NCBI RefSeq assembly: GCF_000733755.1
Contig: NZ_JPOF01000003.1
Coordinates: 1,032,501 to 1,096,500 of the forward strand
Origin: Lachnoclostridium phytofermentans
GTDB lineage: Bacteria > Bacillota > Clostridia > Lachnospirales > Lachnospiraceae
Direction: 5' to 3'
DNA: 64,000 bases
Shown here: positions 35,090 to 45,873 of the stretch, in pieces
Layout: the number at the start of each line of letters is the position of its first letter
Position numbering within the stretch: the stretch's first letter is position 1
Notes under the pieces: generated by a model
Databases searched by the model: none
Told to the model about the DNA's origin: nothing
The model's input: the letters and a program-made list of their open reading frames with translations, nothing else
Program-made: the position numbers and the translations under genes

Positions 35090-35530
35090 CTAGATCACCT
35101 CAGCATTTCCACCAAGAGCCTTAATCTTTTCGATCGCGCTTTCAGAGAAAGCTGAAACCTTAACATTAAGCTTCTTAGTTAATTCTCCGTTTCCAAGAAT
35201 CTTTACTCCGTCTTTCGGATTGCTAATGATGCCAATTTCTCTAAGGCTTTCTACTGTTACGTCTGCACCATCTTCAAAACGATTTAACATGCTTACGTTA
35301 ACTGAAATAATTTCTTTCGTATTTCTATTCTTAAAACCTCTCTTAGGAAGTCTACGGTATAAAGGCATCTGACCACCTTCGAAACCAACTCTAGGAGCTC
35401 CTGAACGAGCTTTTTGGCCTTTGTGACCCTTACCTGCAGTCTTACCATTTCCCGAACCGTGTCCACGTCCACGTCTGAAGTTTCCACTCTGTTTAGAACC
35501 GTCTGCTGGTCTTAAATCTGTTAAATTCAT
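35090..35530 (-). CDS. rplO: 50S ribosomal protein L15
   Basis: About 146 aa from ATG 35530 with GGAGG 8 nt upstream. The glycine-rich N-terminus ([21 protein letters not shown]) threads into 23S rRNA; the C-terminal globular part ends in [11 protein letters not shown]. Located between rpmD and secY. Confidence 0.96.
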   Translation of the reverse strand: MNLTDLRPADGSKQSGNFRRGRGHGSGNGKTAGKGHKGQKARSGAPRVGFEGGQMPLYRRLPKRGFKNRNTKEIISVNVSMLNRFEDGADVTVESLREIGIISNPKDGVKILGNGELTKKLNVKVSAFSESAIEKIKALGGNAEVI

Positions 35531-35555
35531 CGTGTGCACCTCCTTACTTATATTA

Positions 35556-35738
35556 TTATATCTCTTCTACCTTTACTAAATGCTTAACCTGCGAAAGCAT
35601 ACCTCTGATAGCTGCATTGTCTGGAACTTCATTTGTACTATGAAGTTTTCCAAGACCAAGAGCGCTAACAGTTAACTTATGCTTTGGGATAGCACCAATA
35701 GTAGATTTTGTTAAAGTAATCTTTAATTTATTAGCCAC
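35556..35738 (-). CDS. rpmD: 50S ribosomal protein L30
   Basis: About 60 aa from GTG 35738 (GGAGG 8 nt upstream). [20 protein letters not shown] and [20 protein letters not shown] are family blocks. Follows rpsE by 19 nt. Confidence 0.96.
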   Translation of the reverse strand: MANKLKITLTKSTIGAIPKHKLTVSALGLGKLHSTNEVPDNAAIRGMLSQVKHLVKVEEI

Positions 35739-35757
35739 TTTTAACACCTCCGCCTTT

Positions 35758-36264
35758 CTAACCCAACTGATCCACGGAAATACCGCGAAGTGCAGCTACT
35801 TCCTCAGGAGTCTTTAATTGGCGTAATCCTTCAATTGTTGCAAGAACTACGTTCTGCTTATTGTTGGAACCAAGTGATTTTGTACGAATATTCTTGAATC
35901 CTGCAAGCTCTAAAACGTTACGAGCAGGGCCTCCGGCGATAACACCAGTACCTGCTGGGCTACGCTTTAATAATACAGTAGCGCTTCCAAACTTACCGAT
36001 GTAATCATGAGGTACACTACCATTCTCATCGATTGGTAATGAAATCATTTTCTTAATTGCATCTTCTTTTCCTTTACGGATAGCTTCAGGAATTTCAGCT
36101 GCCTTACCTAAGCCTGCACCGATATGACCGTTCTTGTCACCAACAACGACCAAGGCTGTAAAACGGAAGTTACGTCCACCTTTAACAACCTTTGTTACAC
36201 GCTTAATGTTAACTACTTTATCTTCTAACTCTAACTGAGTAGCATCAACGATTGTGCGTTTCAT
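35758..36264 (-). CDS. rpsE: 30S ribosomal protein S5
   Basis: A 168-aa protein with the double-stranded-RNA-binding-like N-terminal domain ([19 protein letters not shown]) and C-terminal [18 protein letters not shown]. It contributes to decoding accuracy. Overlaps no neighbour; 16 nt after rplR. Confidence 0.97.
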   Translation of the reverse strand: MKRTIVDATQLELEDKVVNIKRVTKVVKGGRNFRFTALVVVGDKNGHIGAGLGKAAEIPEAIRKGKEDAIKKMISLPIDENGSVPHDYIGKFGSATVLLKRSPAGTGVIAGGPARNVLELAGFKNIRTKSLGSNNKQNVVLATIEGLRQLKTPEEVAALRGISVDQLG

Positions 36265-36280
36265 GTGTTCTCCTCCTTAC

Positions 36281-36649
36281 TTAGAAATTAAGACCAGCTT
36301 CTCTAGCTGCTTCTGCTAATGCCTGAATTTTACCCTGATATATGAATCCGCCTCTATCAAAAACAACAGATGTGATACCTTTTTCAAGAGCCTTCTTTGC
36401 AATTACAGTACCTAACTTTGCTGCAGCTGCAACATCGTTTGTCTTTTCAAGCTCTGCTTTCACATCTTTTTCAAGTGTGGAAGCTGCAACTAAGGTATTT
36501 CCTACTGTATCGTCAATGATCTGAGCGTACATATGGTTGTTACTTCTAAACACAGCTAAACGTGGTCTTGTAGGAGTACCGGAGAAACGATTACGCATTC
36601 TTTTGTGTTTTTTAATACGAACTTCTGATCTATTAATTTTGCTAACCAT
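36281..36649 (-). CDS. rplR: 50S ribosomal protein L18
   Basis: A 122-aa 5S rRNA-binding protein (KRMRNRFSGTPTRPRLAVFRS, QIIDDTVGNTLVAAS, VVFDRGGFIYQGKI). Standard place between rplF and rpsE. Confidence 0.97.
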   Translation of the reverse strand: MVSKINRSEVRIKKHKRMRNRFSGTPTRPRLAVFRSNNHMYAQIIDDTVGNTLVAASTLEKDVKAELEKTNDVAAAAKLGTVIAKKALEKGITSVVFDRGGFIYQGKIQALAEAAREAGLNF

Positions 36650-36666
36650 TATTATCTCTCCTCCTT

Positions 36667-37209
36667 TTACTTCTTACCAGTCTTACCAACTTTACGTCTG
36701 ATCACTTCATCAGCATACTTAATACCCTTGCCCTTATATGGTTCAGGTCTTCTCTTGTCTCTGATTTCAGCAGCGTATTGGCCAACTTTTTCTTTATCGA
36801 TACCTTTAACGGTGATTTTGTTCTGACCTTCAAGAACAGTTTCAACACCTTCTGGATCTTTCATAACTACTGGATGTGAATATCCAAGTGTTAAAGTAAG
36901 CTCCTTACCGTTCTTTGCAGCTCTGTAACCAACACCGTTGATTTCGAGAACTTTTTCATAACCAGCTGTTACACCAGTTACCATGTTAGCGATTAATGTT
37001 CTTGTAAGACCATGTAAAGATTTCATTCTCTTTAACTCGTTTGGTCTTGTTACAACAACTGCATCGCCTTCCACTTTAATATCCATCTCTGCAGGTAGCA
37101 CTCTTACAAGTGTTCCCTTAGGACCTTTTACAGTCACTTTATTATTTTCTGCAACTTCAACAGTAACACCTGCTGGAATCGCGATTGGCATTCTTCCTAT
37201 ACGTGACAT
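36667..37209 (-). CDS. rplF: 50S ribosomal protein L6
   Basis: A 180-aa protein of two repeated domains; [18 protein letters not shown] at the N-terminus and the C-terminal [21 protein letters not shown] motif are characteristic. It is preceded by a 250-nt spacer (37210-37460) with no gene, longer than usual at this point in the spc operon. Confidence 0.97.
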   Translation of the reverse strand: MSRIGRMPIAIPAGVTVEVAENNKVTVKGPKGTLVRVLPAEMDIKVEGDAVVVTRPNELKRMKSLHGLTRTLIANMVTGVTAGYEKVLEINGVGYRAAKNGKELTLTLGYSHPVVMKDPEGVETVLEGQNKITVKGIDKEKVGQYAAEIRDKRRPEPYKGKGIKYADEVIRRKVGKTGKK

Positions 37210-37460
37210 GCCCGTACCTCCTTAAATTATAGTGAAAAGTGAAGTTCATATTCACAATTCAGACTCGTTTGACAGTCTAATCACTGTCCCCATAGAAAAG
37301 AGTATCTAATGGGATCAGGAAACCCGAAAAGACTTCTTTTCCGTGAAAGAAAATTCTAAACTTACAAACAGGCTATTTATATTATTCTGTTCTTAGATTA
37401 CTCTACAAACGTTGTAACGAATCTTCTCGTTATTACGATTTTACTACATTCAAATGATAA

Positions 37461-37862
37461 TTACCAGATGAATGCTAAAACTTCTCCGCCTACGTTAGCA
37501 TTTCTTGCTTCTTTATCAGTAAGCACACCTTTGTTAGTGGAGATAATTGCTACACCTAAACCACCAAGTACTCTTGGAAGTTCAGTGCTGTTAGCATAAA
37601 CACGAAGTCCTGGCTTAGAAATTCTCTTAAGACCAGTTATAACCTTCTCATTCTTGTCTTTACCGTACTTTAATGTGATGTGGATTGTCTTGAAGCTTCC
37701 AACTTCTTCAATCTCAAAGCTCTTGATGTAACCTTCCTTTAAGAGGATTTCAGCAATAGCAATTTTCATCTTAGAAGCAGGTACATCTACTGTATCATGT
37801 TTCGCAGTATTTGCATTACGGATTCTTGTAAGCATATCTGCAATTGGATCGCTCATTGTCAT
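37461..37862 (-). CDS. rpsH: 30S ribosomal protein S8
   Basis: A 133-aa primary 16S rRNA binder and spc operon translational repressor in other bacteria. [14 protein letters not shown] and [21 protein letters not shown] are typical. GGAGG lies 9 nt before ATG 37862. Confidence 0.97.
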   Translation of the reverse strand: MTMSDPIADMLTRIRNANTAKHDTVDVPASKMKIAIAEILLKEGYIKSFEIEEVGSFKTIHITLKYGKDKNEKVITGLKRISKPGLRVYANSTELPRVLGGLGVAIISTNKGVLTDKEARNANVGGEVLAFIW

Positions 37863-37885
37863 TTAAATTTGCCTCCTTTCTTAAA

Positions 37886-38071
37886 CTACCAGCTTGCTTT
37901 TTTAACACCTGGTATCTGTCCCTTGTATGCTAACTCACGGAAGCAAATTCTGCAGATTCCGTATTTTCTTAAGTAAGCATGAGGACGGCCACAGATTCTA
38001 CAACGATTGTATTCTCTTGTTGAGAATTTCTGTGTCTTCTGCTGCTTTATTTTCATTGACGTTTTAGCCAT
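37886..38071 (-). CDS. rpsN: 30S ribosomal protein S14, zinc type
   Basis: A 61-aa short-form S14 (type Z). C24, C27, C40 and C43 (CRIC ... CRIC) form the zinc site. It sits between rplE and rpsH. Confidence 0.97.
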   Translation of the reverse strand: MAKTSMKIKQQKTQKFSTREYNRCRICGRPHAYLRKYGICRICFRELAYKGQIPGVKKASW

Positions 38072-38087
38072 GGAATTCCCTCCTTAA

Positions 38088-38627
38088 CTATTTGCTAAAT
38101 GGCATACCGAATAATGTTAGTAGTTCACGAGCTTCTTCATCGGTCTTGGCAGTTGTTACGAAAATAACATCCATACCACGAACCTTGTCTACCTTATCGT
38201 ATTCGATTTCAGGGAAGATTAACTGCTCTTTTACACCTAGTGCATAATTACCTCTACCATCGAATGCATTTGGATTAACTCCTCTAAAGTCACGAACTCG
38301 AGGGAGTGCTAAGTTAATAAGACGATCTGCAAATTCATACATCTTTTCGCCTCTTAAAGTAACTTTACATCCAATAGCCACGCCTTCTCTAAGCTTAAAG
38401 TTAGCAACTGACTTTCTTGCTTTTGTTATAACAGCTTTTTGACCAGCGATGATCTCCATATCTTTGATTGCTGTTTCAAGAGCCTTCGCATTGTCTTTCG
38501 CTTCACCAACACCCATGTTGATTACGATTTTATCAAGCTTTGGAATCTGCATCTCGTTCTTATAACCGAACTTCTTCTGCATACCAGCCATAATTTCATT
38601 CTTGTAAATTTCTTTTAAACGAGTCAA
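38088..38627 (-). CDS. rplE: 50S ribosomal protein L5
   Basis: A 179-aa 5S rRNA-binding protein starting at TTG 38627, 9 nt after [25 protein letters not shown] and [15 protein letters not shown]-like ([16 protein letters not shown]) are family blocks. The TTG start is unusual among its neighbours. Confidence 0.96.
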   Translation of the reverse strand: MTRLKEIYKNEIMAGMQKKFGYKNEMQIPKLDKIVINMGVGEAKDNAKALETAIKDMEIIAGQKAVITKARKSVANFKLREGVAIGCKVTLRGEKMYEFADRLINLALPRVRDFRGVNPNAFDGRGNYALGVKEQLIFPEIEYDKVDKVRGMDVIFVTTAKTDEEARELLTLFGMPFSK

Positions 38628-38651
38628 CTGAAATGACCTCCTCTCTTAGAA

Positions 38652-38969
38652 TTAGTCAATAATATCTCCTGTTGCTTTAGCAACACGTACCTTCTTCTGG
38701 CCATTCTTACCATCAACGGTAGTAAAGCCGATTCTGGTTGTTTTACCTTTGTGTACGTACATTACGTTAGATGCATCGATAGGTGCTTCCTGATGGATGA
38801 TTCCACCCTTTGGATTAGCCTGAGATGCCTTGCTATGCTTTGTAATTGTATTTACACCTTCAACTAAAACTTTGCCATTGGAAACGGAAATTACTTTTCC
38901 TTCTTTTCCCTTGTCTTTACCAGCGATAACCTTAACGCTATCGCCCTTTTTAATCTTTGTAGTTGCCAT
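38652..38969 (-). CDS. rplX: 50S ribosomal protein L24
   Basis: A 105-aa KOW-domain protein ([21 protein letters not shown]) that starts 50S assembly. Located between rplN and rplE. Confidence 0.97.
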   Translation of the reverse strand: MATTKIKKGDSVKVIAGKDKGKEGKVISVSNGKVLVEGVNTITKHSKASQANPKGGIIHQEAPIDASNVMYVHKGKTTRIGFTTVDGKNGQKKVRVAKATGDIID

Positions 38970-38983
38970 GCGTCGACACCTCC

Positions 38984-39352
38984 CTATAATACTTCTGGTG
39001 CTAATGAAACGATTTTCATGAATTGTTTTTCTCTCAATTCTCTAGCTACTGGTCCAAAGATACGAGTTCCCTTAGGGTTCTTGTCGTCTTTGATGATTAC
39101 GGCAGCGTTCTCGTCGAATCTGATATAGGAACCATCCTTACGGCGAGCTCCCTTTACAGTACGAACAACAACAGCCTTAACAACATCACCTTTCTTAACA
39201 ACTCCGCCTGGTGTTGCATCTTTAACGGAAGCAACGATGATGTCACCGATATTCGCATATCTTCTGGTTGAACCGCCCATAACACGGATGCATAATAATT
39301 CTTTTGCACCGCTATTGTCGGCAACCTTAAGTCTGGATTCTGATTGTATCAT
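38984..39352 (-). CDS. rplN: 50S ribosomal protein L14
   Basis: A 122-aa protein at the subunit interface ([42 protein letters not shown]). First gene of the classical spc part here. Confidence 0.97.
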
Positions 39353-39412
39353 GTCCGATACTCCTTTCTCAATATAAGAGTAACAATTTTACAAGTCGAT
39401 CTTGTAAACGAA

Positions 39413-39670
39413 TTATTTTGCCTTCTCAATAACTTCAACAAGTCTCCATCTCTTATCTTTAGATAATGGTCTTGTCTCCATAACTTTAACTCTATCACCA
39501 ATCTGGCATTCGTTGTTCTCATCATGAGCCTTTAACTTATAAGTTCTCTTTACGATTTTTCCATAAAGAGGATGCTTTACGTTATCTACTACTGCAACAA
39601 CGATTGTCTTATCCATCTTATCACTTACTACCTTACCGGTACGTGTTTTTCTTAGATTTCTTTCTACCAC
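39413..39670 (-). CDS. rpsQ: 30S ribosomal protein S17
   Basis: An 85-aa OB-fold protein starting at GTG 39670 ([41 protein letters not shown]). Confidence 0.97.
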   Translation of the reverse strand: MVERNLRKTRTGKVVSDKMDKTIVVAVVDNVKHPLYGKIVKRTYKLKAHDENNECQIGDRVKVMETRPLSKDKRWRLVEVIEKAK

Positions 39671-39735
39671 AGCAATACTCCTTTCTATAACCCTTACCTA
39701 ATTTCTAGTTAAGGTTTATTCGTCACTGTCTATAA

Positions 39736-39945
39736 TTAGTTAGCAGCCTTTGCTTTCTGTGAGATCACAGTTTGAATTCTAGCGATGTTCTTTCTAACAT
39801 CCTTAATTCTGCTTGTGTTATCTAACTGATTTGTTGCGTTCTGGAATCTTAAGTTGAAAAGTTCCTTCTTAGCAGCTACTAATGTCTCGCTAAGCTCTGC
39901 AGTTGACTTAGCCTGTAATTCTTCTACATACTTATTAGTTTTCAC
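39736..39945 (-). CDS. rpmC: 50S ribosomal protein L29
   Basis: About 69 aa. GTG 39945, 8 nt after GGAGG, is preferred to GTG 39954, which overlaps the ribosome site. A two-helix protein near the exit tunnel ([18 protein letters not shown]). It overlaps the rplP 3' end by 11 nt. Confidence 0.95.
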   Translation of the reverse strand: MKTNKYVEELQAKSTAELSETLVAAKKELFNLRFQNATNQLDNTSRIKDVRKNIARIQTVISQKAKAAN

Positions 39946-40372
39946 TGCCCGCACCTCCTTCTAAATCTGCGCGAGAAACGATCTTGCACTTAACCGGTAA
40001 TTTGTGAGTAGCAAGACGAAGAGCTTCTCTTGCAGTTTCTTCTGCTACGCCAGCGATTTCGAACATTACACGACCTGGCTTAACTACAGCTACCCAATAC
40101 TCTAAAGAACCTTTACCGGAACCCATACGAGTTTCTGCTGGTTTTGTTGTTACAGGTTTATCAGGGAATATTTTAATCCAAACTTTACCACCACGTTTGA
40201 TGTAACGTGTCATCGCGATACGGGCAGCTTCAATTTGGTTAGACTTAATCCATGCTGGTTCCATTGCTACGATACCATATTCACCGTGGGAGATAGTGTT
40301 ACCTCTCATAGCCTTTCCTGTCATACTGCCACGGAATTGCTTACGGCGCTTTACTCTCTTTGGCATTAACAT
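39935..40372 (-). CDS. rplP: 50S ribosomal protein L16
   Basis: A 145-aa protein near the A-site t[22 protein letters not shown] and [17 protein letters not shown] are typical; ATG 40372 and 40366 are both possible. The start overlaps the rpsC stop (TAATG). Confidence 0.96.
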   Translation of the reverse strand: MLMPKRVKRRKQFRGSMTGKAMRGNTISHGEYGIVAMEPAWIKSNQIEAARIAMTRYIKRGGKVWIKIFPDKPVTTKPAETRMGSGKGSLEYWVAVVKPGRVMFEIAGVAEETAREALRLATHKLPVKCKIVSRADLEGGAGSEN

Positions 40373-41031
40373 TATTTATCGCTCCCTTCCTTTTTGTTTC
40401 CCTTTGTTGGAAGAACTTCACCGTGGTAGATCCAAGCTTTAACGCCTAATTTACCAAAAGTTGTATCTGCTTCTGCGAAACCGTAATCGATGTCTGCACG
40501 AAGTGTCTGTAGTGGAATTGTACCATCACTATAGAACTCAGTACGAGCCATATCTGCTCCGCCAAGACGACCGGAAACTGCTGTCTTAATACCCTTTGCA
40601 CCAGACTTCATTGTTCTGGACATTGTTGACTTCATTGCTCTTCTGAAAGAAATACGGTTCTCAAGCTGAGCTGCGATGTTTTCTGCTACTAACTGAGCAT
40701 TAACATCTGGCTTTTTGATTTCCTTGATTTCAAGGTTTAACTTCTTTGTTGTATACTTCGCAAGTTCAACCTTTAATTTCTCGATTTCAGCACCTGCTTT
40801 ACCAATTACTACACCTGGCTTCGCTGTGTGGATAATCACCTTTAATTTATCGGAAGCGCGCTCAATTTCGATCTTAGCAACGCCTGCGCTGTATAACTTT
40901 TTCTTCAAGTAGGTTCTGATGTTGTAATCTTCTACTAAGTTATCTGCAAAATCTGCTTCCGCATACCATCTTGAGTCCCAGTCATTGATAACTCCGACTC
41001 TTAAGCCATGAGGATTAACTTTTTGTCCCAT
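40372..41031 (-). CDS. rpsC: 30S ribosomal protein S3
   Basis: A 219-aa protein with a KH domain ([20 protein letters not shown]) and the [22 protein letters not shown]-like C-terminal domain; part of the mRNA entry helicase site. Confidence 0.97.
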   Translation of the reverse strand: MGQKVNPHGLRVGVINDWDSRWYAEADFADNLVEDYNIRTYLKKKLYSAGVAKIEIERASDKLKVIIHTAKPGVVIGKAGAEIEKLKVELAKYTTKKLNLEIKEIKKPDVNAQLVAENIAAQLENRISFRRAMKSTMSRTMKSGAKGIKTAVSGRLGGADMARTEFYSDGTIPLQTLRADIDYGFAEADTTFGKLGVKAWIYHGEVLPTKGNKKEGSDK

Positions 41032-41042
41032 GATTGCCCTCC

Positions 41043-41429
41043 TTATCTTTCATTAAGCACGATTGTGATGTGGCTTAATCTCTTTAAGATTCTGTAAGCT
41101 CTACCCTGTGCTCTTGGTTTGATTCTCTTCATTGTTGGTGCACTACCTGCATAGCACTCCTCAATGTAAAGTTTGGATACGTCCATACCATTGTTATTCT
41201 CAGCATTTGCGATCGCTGATTTTAATAATTTCTCTATTAAAGTTGAAGCATATCTTGGGTTGTATGCTAAAATACCAAGTGCTGTCTGTACATCCTTGCC
41301 TCTGATTGCATCAAGAACGAAACATGCTTTTTGAACGGAAACTCTAGCGTAAGATAACTTTGCGCTTGGTCTTGTGTCCTTATTCGCATTTCTTTCTCTC
41401 TTAATCTGGGATCTATGTCCTTTTGCCAT
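41043..41429 (-). CDS. rplV: 50S ribosomal protein L22
   Basis: A 128-aa protein lining the exit tunnel ([39 protein letters not shown]). It lies after a 235-nt spacer from rpsS (41430-41664) that shows no gene. Confidence 0.97.
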   Translation of the reverse strand: MAKGHRSQIKRERNANKDTRPSAKLSYARVSVQKACFVLDAIRGKDVQTALGILAYNPRYASTLIEKLLKSAIANAENNNGMDVSKLYIEECYAGSAPTMKRIKPRAQGRAYRILKRLSHITIVLNER

Positions 41430-41664
41430 GGATGATACCTCCTTTCAAATTTTAACGGCTCTCCGTTACTTCTCTTCCTGCAGAAGTGTTACTTTGACAC
41501 TCTGCTTCTACTTATTCCAGTGATTCACAAAAAGTTAGGGGGAAGACATCTTCTTGACCCTACACTCTTCGTTCTTCACTTTTCTATACCTACAAAGTCT
41601 GTAAGATAATCGCCATTGCGAATAACTTACCAGAAACTATCTTCTAGGAATTAATTTCTAGAAA

Positions 41665-41943
41665 TTACTTTCTTGACTTCTTCTCATCCTTACCATGTCC
41701 ACGGAAAGTTCTTGTTGCAACAAACTCACCAAGTTTGTGTCCAACCATATCCTCAGTAACATATACTGGAACATGTCTTCTTCCATCATGAACAGCGATT
41801 GTATGAGAAACCATCTGTGGGAAGATTGTGGAACGACGTGACCAAGTCTTGATAACAGTTTTGTTACCAGCCTTATTCATGTCATCTACCTTCTTAAGTA
41901 AATGGTCATCTGCAAATGGTCCCTTCTTTAATGAACGTGCCAT
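41665..41943 (-). CDS. rpsS: 30S ribosomal protein S19
   Basis: A 92-aa head protein ([48 protein letters not shown]). 18 nt after rplB. Confidence 0.97.
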   Translation of the reverse strand: MARSLKKGPFADDHLLKKVDDMNKAGNKTVIKTWSRRSTIFPQMVSHTIAVHDGRRHVPVYVTEDMVGHKLGEFVATRTFRGHGKDEKKSRK

Positions 41944-41961
41944 ATAGGTTCAACCTCCTTT

Positions 41962-42807
41962 TTACTTCGATAATGCCTTACCGTCTCTTCTTCTCATGAT
42001 CAACTTGTTAGACTGCTTATTCTTCTTACGAGTCTTAAGACCAAGTGCTGGTTTACCCCAAGGAGTAACAGGGCCCGGACGACCGATACCTGTCTTACCT
42101 TCACCACCACCATGTGGATGGTCGTTAGGGTTCATTACAGAACCACGTACGGTAGGTCTAATACCCATATGACGCACACGTCCAGCTTTACCGATAGTTA
42201 CTAACTCATGATCAATATTACCAACCTGACCGATTGTTGCACGACAGCCAATTGGTACCATTCTCATTTCGCCGGATGGTAATCTAAGAGTTGCATACTT
42301 ACCTTCCTTAGCCATTAACTGAGCAGAGTTACCTGCAGAACGAACTAACTGTCCACCCTTACCAGGATATAACTCAATGTTGTGAATCTGAGAACCTACT
42401 GGAATATTTGCAAGTGGTAAGCAGTTACCAACCTTGATTTCAGCAGTTGCTCCATTCATAACTGTCTGGCCAACCTGTAAGCCGTTTGGTGCTAAGATAT
42501 ATGCTTTCTCACCGTCTGCATAGCAGATAAGTGCGATATTTGCTGTTCTGTTTGGATCGTATTCGATTGTCTTAACAACAGCTGGAATACCATCTTTCTT
42601 TCTCTTAAAGTCGATGATTCTGTACTTTCTTCTAGAACCACCACCCTGGTGTCTTACTGTAATCTTTCCTTGATTGTTACGACCAGCATTCTTTTTTAAA
42701 GAAACCACTAAGGATTTCTCAGGTGTAGAGGTTGTAATCTCTGCAAAATCGGAGCCGGTCATATGTCTTCTGGAAGGTGTATATGGGTTATAGGTTTTAA
42801 TTCCCAT
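41962..42807 (-). CDS. rplB: 50S ribosomal protein L2
   Basis: About 281 aa from ATG 42807 ([18 protein letters not shown]); the open frame to 42957 runs through hairpin DNA and is not part of the family. [19 protein letters not shown] and [19 protein letters not shown], next to the peptidyl-transferase centre, are conserved. The spacer upstream (42808-43016) has stems TTCAACAAG...CTTGTTGAA and AGCAGT...ACTGCT. Confidence 0.97.
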   Translation of the reverse strand: MGIKTYNPYTPSRRHMTGSDFAEITTSTPEKSLVVSLKKNAGRNNQGKITVRHQGGGSRRKYRIIDFKRKKDGIPAVVKTIEYDPNRTANIALICYADGEKAYILAPNGLQVGQTVMNGATAEIKVGNCLPLANIPVGSQIHNIELYPGKGGQLVRSAGNSAQLMAKEGKYATLRLPSGEMRMVPIGCRATIGQVGNIDHELVTIGKAGRVRHMGIRPTVRGSVMNPNDHPHGGGEGKTGIGRPGPVTPWGKPALGLKTRKKNKQSNKLIMRRRDGKALSK

Positions 42808-43016
42808 GGTACTATCTCCTTTCGTTTCGCTCCATACGCAATAGTTATTTTCAACAAGCAACGACTTCTTGTTGAAGTTATCAGCAGTATTTTCACTGCT
42901 ATAGGTTGCAAAAACATTCCAAATACAATGCCTTTGCTTATCTGCGCTTGTCTTCACGTGGCAACTTAAGCAATTTGCTTTCGCTATTTTACAACTTTAT
43001 GCTGCCTGCTGTATTC

Positions 43017-43316
43017 CTACAGACCTGTGAAGATTTCAATTTCAGCACTGTCAGCTGTTAACTGAACAATTGCCTTCTTAGTCTTAGAAGTTTTACCAAC
43101 TGTGTTTCCACGTCTACGGTTCTTACCTTCTAAATTCATTGTGTTTACGCTTGCTACCTTAGTGCCGGCAAACATTTTCTCTACAGCCTCTTTAATCTGA
43201 GTCTTTGTAGCTTCTGGATGAACGGAGAAGGAATACTTCTTTTCGCTCATAGAATTCATGCTCTTCTCAGTTACGATTGGCTTGAGTATAACATCATAAT
43301 ATTTTAAATTTGCCAT
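43017..43316 (-). CDS. rplW: 50S ribosomal protein L23
   Basis: A 99-aa exit-tunnel protein, docking site for trigger factor and SRP (YDVILKPIVTEKSMN; NTMNLEGKNRRRGNTVG). Its start overlaps the rplD stop by 1 nt. Confidence 0.97.
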   Translation of the reverse strand: MANLKYYDVILKPIVTEKSMNSMSEKKYSFSVHPEATKTQIKEAVEKMFAGTKVASVNTMNLEGKNRRRGNTVGKTSKTKKAIVQLTADSAEIEIFTGL

Positions 43317-43936
43317 TATGCGTACACCTCCTCAATCTGTGCCACTGCATCCTTGGTAATTACTAAGGTATCATACTTTACAATGTCATATACATTGATA
43401 GCGTTTGATGTTGCTGTTCTTACCGTTGGAATGTTTCTTGCAGAAAGGATTACGTTATCATCCTTCTTATCAAGAACTACTAATGCTTTGTTAACTTTTA
43501 AGTTTTCAAGGACAGCCTTGAACTTCTTTGTCTTAATCTCATCCATTGTCATGGAATCTAATACGATTAACTTCTGAGCTTCAACTCTGGATGTTAATGC
43601 AGATTTGATAGCTAAAGCTTTCTCTTTTCTATTCATCTTGAAAGAGTAATCTCTTGGCTTTGGAGCAAATACAACACCGCCGCCTTTCCACTGTGGAGAT
43701 CTTGTTGAACCCTGTCTTGCATGGCCAGTTCCCTTCTGTCTCCAAGGCTTTCTTCCGCCACCGCTCACTTCTGCGCGAGTTTTTGCGCTCTGTGTGCCCT
43801 GACGCTTGTTAGCAAGCTGGCTAACTACAGCCATGTGCATTAAATGCTCATTTACTTCTACTCCAAAGATAGCATCGTTAAGTTCTAATGAACCAACTTC
43901 TTTACCTTCTATATTATAAACCTTTACATTTGCCAT
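43316..43936 (-). CDS. rplD: 50S ribosomal protein L4
   Basis: A 206-aa protein with the tunnel loop (TRAEVSGGGRKPWRQKGTG, HARQGSTRSPQWKGGGVVF). In several bacteria L4 also represses the S10 operon through the leader. Confidence 0.97.
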   Translation of the reverse strand: MANVKVYNIEGKEVGSLELNDAIFGVEVNEHLMHMAVVSQLANKRQGTQSAKTRAEVSGGGRKPWRQKGTGHARQGSTRSPQWKGGGVVFAPKPRDYSFKMNRKEKALAIKSALTSRVEAQKLIVLDSMTMDEIKTKKFKAVLENLKVNKALVVLDKKDDNVILSARNIPTVRTATSNAINVYDIVKYDTLVITKDAVAQIEEVYA

Positions 43937-43963
43937 TCTAGTGTTCCTCCTTTCTTAAAGCTT

Positions 43964-44599
43964 CTACTTACTGCGTTTTACTGTTTCCTTTAACATTATC
44001 ATAGCTTTCTTTGGTCCTGGAACAGCACCTTTAACTAAGATAAGGTTATTGTCAACATCAACTTTAACTACTTCAAGGTTCTGTACAGTTACCTTTACGT
44101 TACCCATATGACCAGGCATGTGCTTGCCTTTGAATACACGACCAGGTGTTGTAGCAGCACCGTTAGAACCAGCATGTCTGTGGTACTTGGAACCGTGAGC
44201 CATAGGTCCTCTGGATAATCCGTGACGCTTGATAGCACCCTGGAATCCTTTACCTTTGGAAGTACCTGTTGCATCAATCTTATCTCCTGCGGAGAAGATG
44301 TCAGCTTTGATTTCCTGACCTACAGTGTAGTCTGCAGCGTTTTCGAATTTGAACTCTTTAAGAAATCTCTTATTTGCAACACCTGCTTTTGCAAAGTGTC
44401 CCTTTCGTGGCTTGTTAACAAGTGTTTCTCTGATGTCACCAAAGCCAACCTGTACTGCTGTGTATCCATCGTTCTCTACAGTTTTAATCTGAGTAACGGC
44501 ACATGGACCAGCCTGCAATACTGTAACTGGAGTTAATACTCCGTTTTCATTGAAGATCTGAGTCATACCAATCTTCGTAGCTAATATTGCTTTCTTCAT
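43964..44599 (-). CDS. rplC: 50S ribosomal protein L3
   Basis: A 211-aa protein ([53 protein letters not shown]) close to the peptidyl-transferase centre. It is separated from rpsJ by a 314-nt spacer with tandem repeats. Confidence 0.97.
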   Translation of the reverse strand: MKKAILATKIGMTQIFNENGVLTPVTVLQAGPCAVTQIKTVENDGYTAVQVGFGDIRETLVNKPRKGHFAKAGVANKRFLKEFKFENAADYTVGQEIKADIFSAGDKIDATGTSKGKGFQGAIKRHGLSRGPMAHGSKYHRHAGSNGAATTPGRVFKGKHMPGHMGNVKVTVQNLEVVKVDVDNNLILVKGAVPGPKKAMIMLKETVKRSK

Positions 44600-44766
44600 A
44601 ACTTTTTACCTCCTGTTAATCTACAGCGGATTATGCTGCTTGCATAATCATCCTAGATGGTCTTATACCGGAAGTTTCCTAATATATAAACCCTAAGGAT
44701 TATTACCTGAATAATTGTTTGAAGCACAACTTATGTTGCCACTTCTTAACATTAAGAATTTGCTAA

Positions 44767-44929
44767 GTGAATTATTATTTTGCTTTTATCGAGATGAAAC
44801 TTCTCATCTATTAGCGAATTATTATTTCGCTTTCATCGAGATGAAACTTCTCATCCATCGGCGAATATTATTTCGCTTTCATCGAGATGAAACTTCTCAT
44901 CCATCGGCGAATATTATTTCGCTTTCATC
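44767..44929 (-). repeat. tandem 46-47-bp repeats copied from the rpsJ 3' end
   Basis: Units 44767-44813, 44814-44860 and 44861-44906, plus the partial unit 44907-44929, which is the true rpsJ end (ATGAAAGCGAAATAA on the minus strand). Each copy repeats the stop region and holds the dyad GATGA-GAAGTT-TCATC. The unit farthest from rpsJ is the most diverged. So the last codons of rpsJ have been duplicated with the following sequence three times within the operon. 44600-44766 shows no gene. Confidence 0.85.
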
Positions 44930-45231
44930 TTAATGTCAATGTACACACCTGCTGGCATCTCTAATCTTGATAATGCATCAACAGTCTTCTGTGTAGGAGC
45001 AATGATATCGATTAATCTCTTATGTGTTCTCTGCTCGAACTGTTCTCTAGAATCCTTGTACTTGTGTACCGCTCTAAGAATTGTAACAACTTCCTTCTTA
45101 GTAGGCAATGGAACTGGTCCACTCACCTTTGATCCTGTCTTCTTAACGGTCTCGATAATTTTTCCTGCAGATGCATCGATTAAATGATGATCATACGCCT
45201 TGAGAGTAATTCTCATAACTTGACTTGCCAT
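44914..45231 (-). CDS. rpsJ: 30S ribosomal protein S10
   Basis: About 105 aa from ATG 45231 ([19 protein letters not shown]), 11 nt after AGGAGG; the frame open to 45393 lies in the leader. [20 protein letters not shown] and [13 protein letters not shown] are typical. It is both a 30S head protein and, as NusE, part of antitermination complexes. First gene of the long ribosomal operon. Confidence 0.97.
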   Translation of the reverse strand: MASQVMRITLKAYDHHLIDASAGKIIETVKKTGSKVSGPVPLPTKKEVVTILRAVHKYKDSREQFEQRTHKRLIDIIAPTQKTVDALSRLEMPAGVYIDIKMKAK

Positions 45232-45530
45232 AAAAAAAGCCGCCTCCTTTTCGCACTTCATTTCAGTACGACAAGTGGTGACTGTACACTCACCCGTGTG
45301 TTTCATACTTGTCGGAAATATATAACCTAAGACACAACCCGTCCTAGGTGTCAATAAAAATTGCTTCATCCCGAAAAGCCTTCGTTTCAACACGGTTTAT
45401 CTGCCCGTAGCAGAATTATATTCTTGTACAGTGACTTGTCGCCAGTTTCATAACATGACATTCGCTCCACGGAAAACCTGCATCTTTTGACACAGCAACC
45501 TCACGTTTCTACGCTATCAACGTCACAACA
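45232..45530 (-). ncRNA. S10 operon leader with stems
   Basis: About 300 nt lie between the promoter and rpsJ. Stems such as GACACCTAGGACGGGTTGTGTCTTAGG and ACACACGGGTGAGTGTACA are visible near the ribosome site. A leader of this size suggests feedback control, perhaps by L4; I cannot assign it to a known leader family by eye. Confidence 0.45.
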
Positions 45531-45536
45531 GTAGTT

Positions 45537-45565
45537 ATTATATAATAGAACAAAAATATTTGCAA
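45537..45565 (-). promoter_or_regulatory. S10 operon promoter
   Basis: TTGCAA (45565-45560) and TATAAT (45542-45537) on the minus strand, 17 bp apart. Confidence 0.8.
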
Positions 45566-45805
45566 GTATTTTTTTATTTTTTTATTTACCACTAAATATT
45601 TGCATATTTTTATGAGAATTATACTTTAACTTTCTTATATATAATAGGAAAGAATTATTTATCTTTTCCTCATATTATAACTATTTACAAACTGAGATAC
45701 CTTAGTAATAATGTGCAATTAATTAATATTCATTCATCGCTATTTTAGAAACTAAATCATTTATACTCTGTCATACAAAACGTTATTGATTAATATCAAA
45801 AAATG

Positions 45806-45841
45806 AAAGGATGATTCCTAATTAAATTAGAAATCATCCCT
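45806..45841 (-). terminator. terminator after the first chemoreceptor gene
   Basis: GGATGATTTCTAATT and AATTAGGAATCATCC form a long stem on the minus strand followed by TTTC and T-rich DNA, 33 nt after the stop. 45566-45805 shows no gene. Confidence 0.8.
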
Positions 45842-45873
45842 CCAGCTAATTACCTCTAACCAGACTCCCGTCC

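Noticed and set aside
42808-42957. N-terminal extension of L2
   Set aside because: The frame is open but runs through stem-rich spacer, and the family starts at the ATG at 42807 behind a ribosome site.
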